7,558 nucleotides of DNA from Gammaproteobacteria bacterium (GCA_016214925.1 JACRMO010000044.1:3137-10694); one strand, 5' to 3'. Shown: positions 1 to 5,378, counted from the first letter of the stretch. Numbers and translations are program-made. The notes: generated from the letters alone by a model not told the origin.

Positions 1-248
1 GCGCGGTAGGTATTCAGCAGGTATTCGCGACGTGGCTGATAACCTTCATCCTCAGGTCTCAAGCCGAAGCCGAGTTTGATCAGCGCGATGCCACCGTGCG
101 AGACGACCGGGCGGATGGTTTCATAGGGCAATGGCGCCTGGCCGAATTCGCGCAAAGTTTCGTTCAGCGCAAAAGCGAGATCAGGGGCGGTGTCGAGCAG
201 GGTGCCGTCGAGGTCGAACAGGACGGTGCGGATACGCGATGACAGCAT
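1..248 (-). CDS. mupP: HAD-family phosphatase, probable MupP (N-acetylmuramic acid 6-phosphate phosphatase), 3' part missing
   Basis: The first 82 codons are present and the rest runs off the left edge. The N-terminus carries the HAD motif I, DLDGTLLDT, with nucleophile Asp12 and general acid Asp14. It is followed by a cap-region segment IRPVVSHGG and GFGLRPEDEG that resembles MupP more than classical Gph. MupP removes the 6-phosphate from MurNAc-6P in the cytoplasm, feeding the AmgK/MurU peptidoglycan recycling route. Gph would instead hydrolyse 2-phosphoglycolate. The gene begins 3 nt after the ubiG stop (TGA GCC ATG) with no visible Shine-Dalgarno sequence, so translation is probably coupled to ubiG. 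The order mtaD-ubiG-this gene matches Pseudomonas, where the gene after ubiG was shown to be mupP. The HAD family call is firm. The MupP choice rests on synteny and a short stretch of similarity recalled from memory. Confidence 0.8.
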   Translation of the reverse strand, partial: MLSSRIRTVLFDLDGTLLDTAPDLAFALNETLREFGQAPLPYETIRPVVSHGGIALIKLGFGLRPEDEGYQPRREYLLNTYR

Positions 249-251
249 GGC

Positions 252-956
252 TCAGCGGCGGTAGGCGGCGAGGTAGTTCACATCGACATCGCGGCCCAAG
301 CGGTAGGTCGCGGTGAGCGGGTTGTACGTCATGCCGCTGATGTCGCGCAGTTCCAGTTCGGCGGCGCGCGCCCAACGGTCGAGTTCCGACGGGCGGATGA
401 ACTTGCGGTAGTCGTGCGTGCCCTTGGGCAGCATGCGCAGCACATACTCGGCGCCGATGATGGCGAGCAGATAGGACTTCGGATTGCGGTTGAGGGTCGA
501 GAACACCACCAGGCCGCCGGGTTTGACCATGCGCGCGCAGGCGGCGATCACCGAAGCCGGCGTGGGGACGTGTTCGAGCATTTCCAGGCAGGTGACGATG
601 TCGAAGTCACCGGGATGTTCGGCGGCCATCTGTTCGGCGGTGATCTGTCGGTAATCGACGTCGAGGCCGGATTCATACAAGTGCAGTCGCGCGACCGACA
701 GCGGCGCTTCACCCATGTCGATGCCGGTGACCTGCGCGCCGCGCGCGGCCATGCCTTCGCTCAACAGTCCACCGCCGCAGCCGACGTCCAGCACGTGCTT
801 GCCGCGCAACGGTTCAAGGCGGTCGATGTAATCCAAGCGTAGCGGGTTGATGTCGTGCAGCGGTTTGAATTCGCTGTGCGGGTCCCACCAGCGCGCCGCC
901 AGTTCTTCGAACTTGGCGATCTCGGCGGGGTCGACATTGTGGGCGGTGTTGGGCAT
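252..956 (-). CDS. ubiG: Ubiquinone biosynthesis O-methyltransferase UbiG
   Basis: UbiG is a cytoplasmic SAM-dependent methyltransferase that performs both O-methylations in ubiquinone synthesis, at the 2-polyprenyl-6-hydroxyphenol and 3-demethylubiquinol steps. The 234-residue product is close to the ~240 of E. coli UbiG and aligns throughout with it. It has HNVDPAEIAKFEELAARWWD near the start, SAM motif I VLDVGCGGG at residues 55-63, acidic Asp80 after strand 2, EMLEHV at 125-130, and PKGTHDYRKFI and VDVNYL near the end. The frame stays open further upstream, with an ATG at 1016 and a TTG at 1019. Those extra residues would be translated from the inverted-repeat element and match no UbiG N-terminus I know, so I chose the ATG at 956. 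No clear Shine-Dalgarno sequence precedes any of these starts. The gene lies 188 bp downstream of mtaD and is probably cotranscribed with the phosphatase that follows. Confidence 0.96.
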   Translation of the reverse strand: MPNTAHNVDPAEIAKFEELAARWWDPHSEFKPLHDINPLRLDYIDRLEPLRGKHVLDVGCGGGLLSEGMAARGAQVTGIDMGEAPLSVARLHLYESGLDVDYRQITAEQMAAEHPGDFDIVTCLEMLEHVPTPASVIAACARMVKPGGLVVFSTLNRNPKSYLLAIIGAEYVLRMLPKGTHDYRKFIRPSELDRWARAAELELRDISGMTYNPLTATYRLGRDVDVNYLAAYRR

Positions 957-971
957 GACGTTAGGATAGCG

Positions 972-1119
972 CGTAGCCTGGGTTGAGCGGTAGCGAACGG
1001 TTGCTTTTGACGCCATCAAATGGCAGCAAAAGCTTTATAAACAATCCTGTTCATTGCCGTAAGAATGCCGGAACGGCATTCTTCCAACCCGGGTTCCACT
1101 TTGTTCAACCCAGGCTACG
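972..1119. repeat. REP/MITE-like palindromic intergenic element with 15 bp inverted ends
   Basis: The left end CGTAGCCTGGGTTGA (972-986) is the exact reverse complement of the right end (1105-1119). Similarity continues imperfectly inward: both arms, read from their ends, go on to GAAC and GGTTG-type sequence. The interior holds a 10 bp palindrome AACCCGGGTT (1086-1095) and a separate perfect hairpin (1061-1083). Terminal sequences of the type GTAGCCTGGGTTGAGCG are, as I recall, common dispersed intergenic repeats in several proteobacteria. No target-site duplication is evident just outside the ends and no transposase is encoded, so it would be non-autonomous. It fills nearly all of the 188 bp between mtaD and ubiG. 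The inverted structure is seen directly. Its membership of a dispersed family is inferred. Confidence 0.7.
1061..1083. other. Perfect 10 bp stem hairpin inside the repeat element, between mtaD and ubiG
   Basis: AAGAATGCCG (1061-1070) and CGGCATTCTT (1074-1083) form a perfect 10 bp stem with a 3 nt loop. It lies about 60 nt after the mtaD stop codon. In the leftward transcript the stem ends in UUCUU and is followed by ACGG, not a U-run, so a classical intrinsic terminator is doubtful. It could attenuate transcription or stabilise the mtaD mRNA 3' end, or simply be part of the mobile repeat. Confidence 0.55.
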
Positions 1120-1144
1120 GTCTCACCACGTTTGCAACAGACGA

Positions 1145-2479
1145 TCAGGCATTCGTCTCGGTATCCGTCGCACCAATGCGCGCCTGCCACTGACGGGCGC
1201 GGCGCAGGATATCGGCCTCGTCCAGGCGCGTCAGGGCGCGTTCCTTCAAAAGATGTTCGCCGGCCACCCACACATCGCTGACCTGATGCCGGCCGCTGGC
1301 ATAGACCAGTTGCGACAGCGGGTGATACAGCGGCGTGCCTTCGATGCCATCCAACTGCACCGCGCAGACATCCGCCCATTTGCCCGGCACCAGCGAACCG
1401 ATCTCGTCGCCCAAACCCAAGGCGATGGCACCGTTGAGCGTGGCCATACGCAGCGCCTGATAGGCGGGCACGGCGCTGGCATCGCCGCTGACCGCCTTGG
1501 CCAGCAATGCCGCGCTACGCAACTCGCCGAGCATGTCCAGATCGTTGTTGCTGGCGGCGCCGTCGGTGCCGAGTGCGACGTTGATGCCAGCCTGCATCAG
1601 TTTCTGCACGGGGCAGAAGCCGCTGGCCAGTTTGAGATTGGATTCCGGGCAGTGCAGCACGCTGACGCCGTTGGCGGCGCACAGTGCGATTTCGTCGTCG
1701 GTCAACTGGGTCATATGCACGGCGAGCAACGCGGGCGAGACCACGCCGAGTTTGTTCAATCGCGCGAGCGGCCGTTGACCTTGCTGTTGCACGGCTTGTT
1801 CCACTTCATGCGCGGTCTCGTGGATGTGCATGTGGATCGGGATATCCAACTCGTCGGCAAGCACGCGCACGCGATCCAGAGGCGCATCGGAGACGCTGTA
1901 GGGTGCGTGCGGCGCGAACGCCGTACGGATCAGCGGATGGCTGCGGTATTCATCGTGAAGTGCCAGACCTTTGGTCAGGTAGTCGTCGGGATTGGTTGCG
2001 TAAGCGGTGGGGAAATCGATCAGAATCAGGCCGACTATGGCGCGCATGCCGACGTTTGCCGCGACCCGCGCGGTGATCTCGGGGAAGAAATACATGTCGT
2101 TGAAACAGGTTGTGCCGCCGCGCAGCATCTCGGCGATGGCGAGTTCGGTGCCGTCGTGCACGAACTCTTCGTTTACCCAGCGCGCTTCGGCCGGCCAAAT
2201 GTGATGCTGCAACCAATCCATCAGGTGCAAGTCATCGGCGAGCCCGCGCAGCAGCGACATCGCCGCGTGGGTGTGCGCATTGACGAGTCCTGGGATCAGC
2301 GCGTGCCGGTCGAGTGTGAGTTCGCTGGTGCCGCGATAGTGCTGTTGCACCTCGGCTGTCGGTAGAACGGCAACGATGCGCCCTTCATGGATGGCGAGAC
2401 TGTGATCGGTGAGAACGCGGTCGTCCGGTTCGACGGGGATGATCCAGCGTGCGTGCAGGAGGGTGTCGACGGTGTGCAT
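1145..2479 (-). CDS. mtaD: 5-methylthioadenosine/S-adenosylhomocysteine deaminase (TRZ/ATZ-type amidohydrolase)
   Basis: This 444-residue cytoplasmic zinc hydrolase of the amidohydrolase superfamily deaminates 5'-methylthioadenosine to methylthioinosine and probably SAH to S-inosylhomocysteine. The metal site is complete: His69 and His71 in NAHTH, His218 with Glu221 in HMHIHE, His255 in AVHMTQL, and Asp306 in ALGTDGAASNN. This spacing matches the Thermotoga TM0936 deaminase as I recall it. The N-terminal LLHARWIIPVEP and the C-terminal LVPGKWADVCAV are typical of the small beta domain that flanks the barrel. The ATG at 2479 fits homologue N-termini but has no obvious Shine-Dalgarno sequence. 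Older annotations may call such proteins N-ethylammeline chlorohydrolase; synteny with mtnA and ubiG favours MTA salvage. A 130 bp gap separates it from the OmpA-like gene upstream, so it probably has its own promoter there, though I could not identify one with confidence. Confidence 0.92.
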   Translation of the reverse strand: MHTVDTLLHARWIIPVEPDDRVLTDHSLAIHEGRIVAVLPTAEVQQHYRGTSELTLDRHALIPGLVNAHTHAAMSLLRGLADDLHLMDWLQHHIWPAEARWVNEEFVHDGTELAIAEMLRGGTTCFNDMYFFPEITARVAANVGMRAIVGLILIDFPTAYATNPDDYLTKGLALHDEYRSHPLIRTAFAPHAPYSVSDAPLDRVRVLADELDIPIHMHIHETAHEVEQAVQQQGQRPLARLNKLGVVSPALLAVHMTQLTDDEIALCAANGVSVLHCPESNLKLASGFCPVQKLMQAGINVALGTDGAASNNDLDMLGELRSAALLAKAVSGDASAVPAYQALRMATLNGAIALGLGDEIGSLVPGKWADVCAVQLDGIEGTPLYHPLSQLVYASGRHQVSDVWVAGEHLLKERALTRLDEADILRRARQWQARIGATDTETNA

Positions 2480-2560
2480 GGGTGGGCGCTAGTTGGGTTC
2501 GCGCCAGTATACCGAAAACCTTCAATGGCGCATCGTTGTGACTGCAGGATCCAGAAATGC

Positions 2561-2584
2561 ATCGGCCGCCTTGCGGCGGCCGAT
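2561..2584 (-). terminator. Probable transcription terminator of the OmpA-like gene
   Basis: ATCGGCCGCC (2561-2570) and GGCGGCCGAT (2575-2584) make a perfect, GC-rich 10 bp stem with a 4 nt loop. It begins 25 nt past the TAA of the OmpA-like gene. Reading leftwards, the stem is followed by GCATTTCTGG, a short and imperfect U-tract. The position and stem strength suit a terminator that separates this gene from mtaD. The weak U-run keeps this short of certain. Confidence 0.6.
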
Positions 2585-2609
2585 GGGACTGCGTACGAGC
2601 GGTGACGGC

Positions 2610-3218
2610 TTAGTTGGCCGCGGTGCCCTTATAGGTGATTTCCACGCGACGGTTCTGCGCACGGCCTTCTTTGGTGGAGTTGTCGGCCACCGGCTGGCTC
2701 TCGCCCATGCCGGAGGTGTTGATCAGCGCGCCATCGACGCCCTGGCCAACGAGGTAGGTCTCAACCGAGGCGGCACGACGCTCGGACAGCTTCTGGTTGT
2801 AAGCATCCGTACCCGAGCTGTCGGTGTGACCGACTACGTTAACAGACTCGACTTTTGACAGTGACTTCACGCGCGTGGCGAATTCGTCCAGCTGTGGCTT
2901 GGCCGCGTCTTTGATAACCGAGCGGTCGTGATCGAACAGCGCTTCCGCGGAGAGGGTCACGGTTTCCATGACGGGGGTCGGGGCCGGTGCAGGTTCCGGT
3001 GCCGGTTCGGCGGCTGCAACCGGGGCGCCACAGGCGCCGGTGGCATCTTCTGCGCTCCCCGTGCCAGTACGTACGTTGTTACCGGAACCGTCGCTGATGC
3101 AATGGCCGCTGCCATCACCGACGACGGCCGCATTGGCCTGACCGGATTCATGGGCGAAGGCCGGGGCGCTCAGACCAAGGCCAGCGATAACGGCGAGATT
3201 CAAAAAGGTCTTGTTCAT
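2610..3218 (-). CDS. Secreted OmpA-C-domain (peptidoglycan-binding) protein
   Basis: The 202-residue product is a periplasmic or outer-membrane-associated protein expected to bind peptidoglycan non-covalently. Residues 1-22 are a Sec signal peptide (MNKTFLNLAVIAGLG..) ending SAPAFA, with likely cleavage before His23. There is no lipobox cysteine. Residues 23-66 form a short glycine-rich region with two cysteines (Cys40 and Cys63). Residues 66-83 are a Pro/Ala hinge. Residues 85-198 are an OmpA C-terminal domain with LFDHDRSVIKD, VVGHTDSSG (Asp133), LSERRAASVETYL and GRAQNRRVEI (Arg190/191); the Asp and Arg are where the diaminopimelate-binding pair lies in the family. There is no beta-barrel domain, so it is not full OmpA. 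The frame is open upstream to 3320, but the ATG at 3218 has an excellent AGGGAG ribosome site at 3227-3232 and starts directly on the signal peptide. It is transcribed divergently from the response regulator. I give no symbol because the barrel is absent. Confidence 0.92.
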   Translation of the reverse strand: MNKTFLNLAVIAGLGLSAPAFAHESGQANAAVVGDGSGHCISDGSGNNVRTGTGSAEDATGACGAPVAAAEPAPEPAPAPTPVMETVTLSAEALFDHDRSVIKDAAKPQLDEFATRVKSLSKVESVNVVGHTDSSGTDAYNQKLSERRAASVETYLVGQGVDGALINTSGMGESQPVADNSTKEGRAQNRRVEITYKGTAAN

Positions 3219-3270
3219 TTTCTGTGCTCCCTGTTTGCGTTGAATGTACAGATAACTTTGGAAACCGTTA

Positions 3271-3286
3271 TGGACCCATGGGCCCA
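3271..3286. promoter_or_regulatory. 16 bp near-perfect dyad in the divergent intergenic region
   Basis: TGGACCCATGGGCCCA is palindromic except for one mismatched pair (A3274 with C3283), centred between 3278 and 3279. It lies 53 bp upstream of the OmpA-like start codon and 105 bp upstream of the regulator start. It could be an operator or a leader hairpin. No regulator is known for it. Confidence 0.35.
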
Positions 3287-3312
3287 ATGAGGCGAATACA
3301 CTACAACAGTAG

Positions 3313-3342
3313 CTGTTCACATTCTAGTGGAATCTGTGACAG
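3313..3342. promoter_or_regulatory. Candidate operator: imperfect inverted repeat between the OmpA-like gene and the response regulator
   Basis: The arm CTGTTCACA-TTC (3313-3324) is complementary to GAA-TC-TGTGACAG (3330-3342) apart from one extra base in the left arm and two in the right, around a TAGTG centre. A smaller repeat AACAG-TAG-CTGTT (3305-3317) overlaps its left side. The surrounding 3219-3390 region is visibly richer in A and T than the genes and must hold both divergent promoters. I could not assign convincing -35/-10 pairs in either direction. OmpR-family regulators usually bind direct rather than inverted repeats, so autoregulation by the adjacent regulator is only a possibility. 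Confidence 0.4.
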
Positions 3343-3377
3343 AATTGCAAAAGACCCCTGGCAACGGACACTTAAGT

Positions 3378-3384
3378 GGGGAGG
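3378..3384 (+). promoter_or_regulatory. Ribosome binding site that decides the TTG start of the response regulator
   Basis: GGGGAGG lies 6 nt upstream of the TTG at 3391. The alternative GTG at 3376 would place this site inside the coding region and has only CAACGGACACTTAA upstream, with no ribosome site. The TTG start also yields the standard receiver N-terminus MRIALLEDD. Confidence 0.75.
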
Positions 3385-3390
3385 CACCCC

Positions 3391-4098
3391 TTGCGGATAG
3401 CGTTGCTTGAAGACGACAAACACCAAGCGGAAGTCATCCAGGTCTGGTTGCAGGCGGCGGGACACGAATGCCTGGTATTCCCGACAGGTATGGTCTTCAA
3501 GGCTGGGTTGACTGAATCGCGCTACGATCTGCTGATGTTGGATTGGGTTTTGCCCGACACCGATGGAATTGCGGTGCTGGAATGGGTCAGGGCAACGTTT
3601 GATTGGCCGATTCCGATTCTCTTCGTGACGCAAATGGACAAGGAAGAGGACGTGGTTCTCGCCCTGGAGCGAGGTGCCGACGATTTCATGACCAAACCGG
3701 TCAAGCCGTTGGAGATGCTGGCGCGTATCACGGCCCTGGGGCGACGCGCCCACCCGCAGACGGAACGGAGCGAGATGCTGGAGATCGGCGACTACCGACT
3801 CAATATACACAGCCGTGCGGTGGACCTGCGCAACGAGCGGGTGGATCTGACCCACAAGGAATTCGATCTGGCCTTGTATCTGTTCCGCAATCTCGGGCGC
3901 TTGTTGTCGCGCGCGCAGATTCTCGAATCCGTGTGGGATACGACGGCGGAACTCAATACGCGCACCGTCGATACGCACATCAGCCGGATTCGCAACAAGC
4001 TTGGGCTGCAGCCCGATAACGGCTGGAAGTTGAGTGCCATATACCAGCACGGTTATCGCCTCGAACGGCTCGATCAAACCCACGGTGCCACACACTAG
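3391..4098 (+). CDS. OmpR/PhoB-family response regulator transcription factor, no adjacent kinase
   Basis: The 235-residue product is a cytoplasmic DNA-binding regulator expected to be phosphorylated by a sensor kinase encoded elsewhere. The receiver domain (residues 1-118) has the acidic pair Asp8/Asp9 in LLEDD, phospho-acceptor Asp51 in LMLDWVLPDTDG, switch residue Thr80, and conserved Lys102 in MTKPVKPLEML; all catalytic residues are present. Residues 130-228 form the winged helix-turn-helix, with LTHKEFDLALYLFRNLGR, LLSRAQILESVW, the recognition helix TRTVDTHISRIRNKL (190-204) and the terminal wing AIYQHGYRLERL. The start is TTG at 3391, chosen for its ribosome site; a GTG at 3376 would add five residues. 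It reads away from the OmpA-like gene and stops 57 bp before mtnA, so some readthrough into mtnA is possible. Regulation of the divergent envelope gene is a reasonable inference but not shown. Its phosphate, osmotic or other signal cannot be told from sequence. Confidence 0.93.
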   Translation: MRIALLEDDKHQAEVIQVWLQAAGHECLVFPTGMVFKAGLTESRYDLLMLDWVLPDTDGIAVLEWVRATFDWPIPILFVTQMDKEEDVVLALERGADDFMTKPVKPLEMLARITALGRRAHPQTERSEMLEIGDYRLNIHSRAVDLRNERVDLTHKEFDLALYLFRNLGRLLSRAQILESVWDTTAELNTRTVDTHISRIRNKLGLQPDNGWKLSAIYQHGYRLERLDQTHGATH

Positions 4099-4145
4099 AT
4101 AAGCGGCATGCCATGCCCATTCGGAACACTCTCATTTACGCTGTT

Positions 4146-4149
4146 GGAG
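4146..4149 (+). promoter_or_regulatory. Ribosome binding site of mtnA
   Basis: GGAG sits 6 nt before the ATG at 4156. This favours 4156 over an in-frame ATG at 4108, which would add 16 residues (MPCPFGTLSF..) unlike the usual MtnA N-terminus. Confidence 0.7.
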
Positions 4150-4155
4150 AATGAT

Positions 4156-5211
4156 ATGTCGTCGAGTTACGACACGATCCGCGCCGTCAGTTGGCAGAAC
4201 GATGGCTTGCAGTTGCTCGATCAACGCGCGCTACCGGCCAGCGAGAATCTGCTCCAGTACACCGATGCCGCGGCAGTGGCGCAGGCCATCCGCGATATGG
4301 TGGTGCGCGGCGCGCCCGCCATCGGCATCGCCGCCGCGTATGCAGTGGTGTTGGCGGCACGTCAAGCCTATGCGCGGGCAGGTGCCGAGTGGCGGCGCGA
4401 GATCGAGGCCGATCTGAGCGCCTTGGCCGCTTCGCGCCCGACCGCGGTCAATCTGTTCTGGGCGCTGACGCGCATGCGCGGATGCTTTGCCGCGATCGAG
4501 GGCGATCCGGTGCCGGCGCTGCTCGCCGAGGCGCGCGCCATCCACGACGAGGATATCCAGGCCAACCGGTGCATGGGTGAACTCGGCGCGGCCCTGTTTA
4601 CGGACATGACGGGCGTGTTGACCCACTGCAACACCGGTTCGCTGGCGACCGGCGGTTATGGCACGGCGCTGGGCGTGATCCGCAGTGGCTGGGCGAATGG
4701 TCGCATCCGGGCCGTGTATGCCGATGAAACACGTCCGTGGTTGCAAGGCGCGCGGCTGACCGCCTGGGAGCTGGTGCACGACCATATTCCGGTGACGCTG
4801 CTGGCCGATAGCGCGGCGGCGCAACTGATGCGTGCGGGCCGGGTGCAATGGGTGATTGTCGGCTCCGACCGCATCGCCGCCAATGGTGATGTCGCCAACA
4901 AAATTGGTACCTACAGCCTCGCGGTCAATGCGCGCCACCACGGCGTGCGTTTCATGGTCGTCGCGCCGACCTCGACCATCGATATGCAGATTGCCAGTGG
5001 CGCGGATATTCCCATCGAGAATCGCGATCCCGCCGAGGTGCTGGCGCTGGGTGGCCAGCGCGTCGCTGCCGTTGGCGCCGAGGCCTGGAATCCAGCCTTC
5101 GATGTGACGCCAGCGGAACTGATCGATGCCATCGTCACCGAACGCGGTGTCGTCGAGAAACCGACACTGGCCAAGATGGCCGAACTCATGCGCGGCACAA
5201 CATCCGTCTGA
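4156..5211 (+). CDS. mtnA: S-methyl-5-thioribose-1-phosphate isomerase
   Basis: MtnA is a cytoplasmic enzyme of the methionine salvage pathway that converts 5-methylthioribose-1-phosphate to 5-methylthioribulose-1-phosphate. The 351-residue product has the usual family length and resembles eIF2B-like isomerases throughout. It has VVRGAPAIGIAAAYA at 49-63, catalytic Cys158 in THCNTGSLATGGYGTALG, ADETRPWLQGARLTAWEL at 189-206, catalytic Asp238 in VGSDRIAANGDVANKIGTY, and VVAPTSTID at 268-276. The ending GVVEKPTLAKM is also typical. The start at 4156 follows a good ribosome site. It lies 57 bp after the response regulator and 167 bp before gyrA. Its pathway partner mtaD is in the same window, on the other strand beyond the regulator and OmpA-like genes. 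The terminator after it is unclear: CGTCTG/CAGACG (5205-5210 and 5218-5223) overlaps the stop codon and gives only a weak stem. Confidence 0.97.
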   Translation: MSSSYDTIRAVSWQNDGLQLLDQRALPASENLLQYTDAAAVAQAIRDMVVRGAPAIGIAAAYAVVLAARQAYARAGAEWRREIEADLSALAASRPTAVNLFWALTRMRGCFAAIEGDPVPALLAEARAIHDEDIQANRCMGELGAALFTDMTGVLTHCNTGSLATGGYGTALGVIRSGWANGRIRAVYADETRPWLQGARLTAWELVHDHIPVTLLADSAAAQLMRAGRVQWVIVGSDRIAANGDVANKIGTYSLAVNARHHGVRFMVVAPTSTIDMQIASGADIPIENRDPAEVLALGGQRVAAVGAEAWNPAFDVTPAELIDAIVTERGVVEKPTLAKMAELMRGTTSV

Positions 5212-5266
5212 GGCGCGCAGACGCCCTCTGAGGCATTTTCATCAGGTGCAGGTGCCGGGGTGGCTG

Positions 5267-5275
5267 TGCTAAGAT
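5267..5275 (+). promoter_or_regulatory. Candidate extended -10 promoter of gyrA
   Basis: TGCTAAGAT reads as an extended -10 element (TGn followed by TAAGAT), about 104 bp before the gyrA start. No good -35 hexamer is found 16-18 bp upstream (TGCAGG at 17 bp), which extended -10 promoters can tolerate. It would give a leader of roughly 95 nt. Confidence 0.4.
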
Positions 5276-5293
5276 GGCGGACGATTTGAGCGG

Positions 5294-5327
5294 CTGTCCG
5301 GGCGCATTGCAATGCAGCGAGTCCGGC
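5294..5327. promoter_or_regulatory. Palindromic segment in the gyrA leader
   Basis: GCATTGCAATGC (5304-5315) is a perfect 12 bp palindrome. It is flanked by CTGTCCGG (5294-5301) and CCGGCAG (about 5322-5328), which are complementary apart from one extra base. In RNA this could fold into a stem downstream of the candidate promoter. A direct repeat GATAACA follows at 5334-5340 and 5344-5350. The function is unknown; it could be a protein site or a leader structure. Confidence 0.4.
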
Positions 5328-5378
5328 AGAGGCGATAACAACAGATAACATTCAAGTTAAGGACCGGCTGCACCCTCG

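Noticed and set aside
983..2365. Long open frame (460 codons) on the + strand opposite mtaD
   Set aside because: It is antisense to a clear, full-length MtaD with all metal ligands. Its His/Arg/Gln-rich translation resembles no protein family and is typical of the complement of a GC-rich gene.
3219..3320. Extended N-terminus of the OmpA-like protein starting at 3320
   Set aside because: It would place 34 residues before a canonical Sec signal peptide and would run through the promoter region. The ATG at 3218 has a strong ribosome site.
3219..3390. Assignable sigma-70 promoters for the divergent OmpA-like gene and response regulator
   Set aside because: Several TTG and TA-rich hexamers exist in both directions, but none pair at 16-18 bp with good matches, so I did not annotate specific promoters.
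3301..4095. 264-codon open frame on the - strand opposite the response regulator
   Set aside because: The + strand encodes complete receiver and winged-helix domains with all key residues. The antisense product has no recognisable motif.
5205..5240. Intrinsic terminator after mtnA
   Set aside because: The stem CGTCTG/CAGACG is only 6 bp and overlaps the stop codon, and the TTTT run at 5236-5239 is 12 nt past the stem. TCTGAGGC occurs twice (5207-5214 and 5227-5234), but no convincing stem plus U-tract forms.
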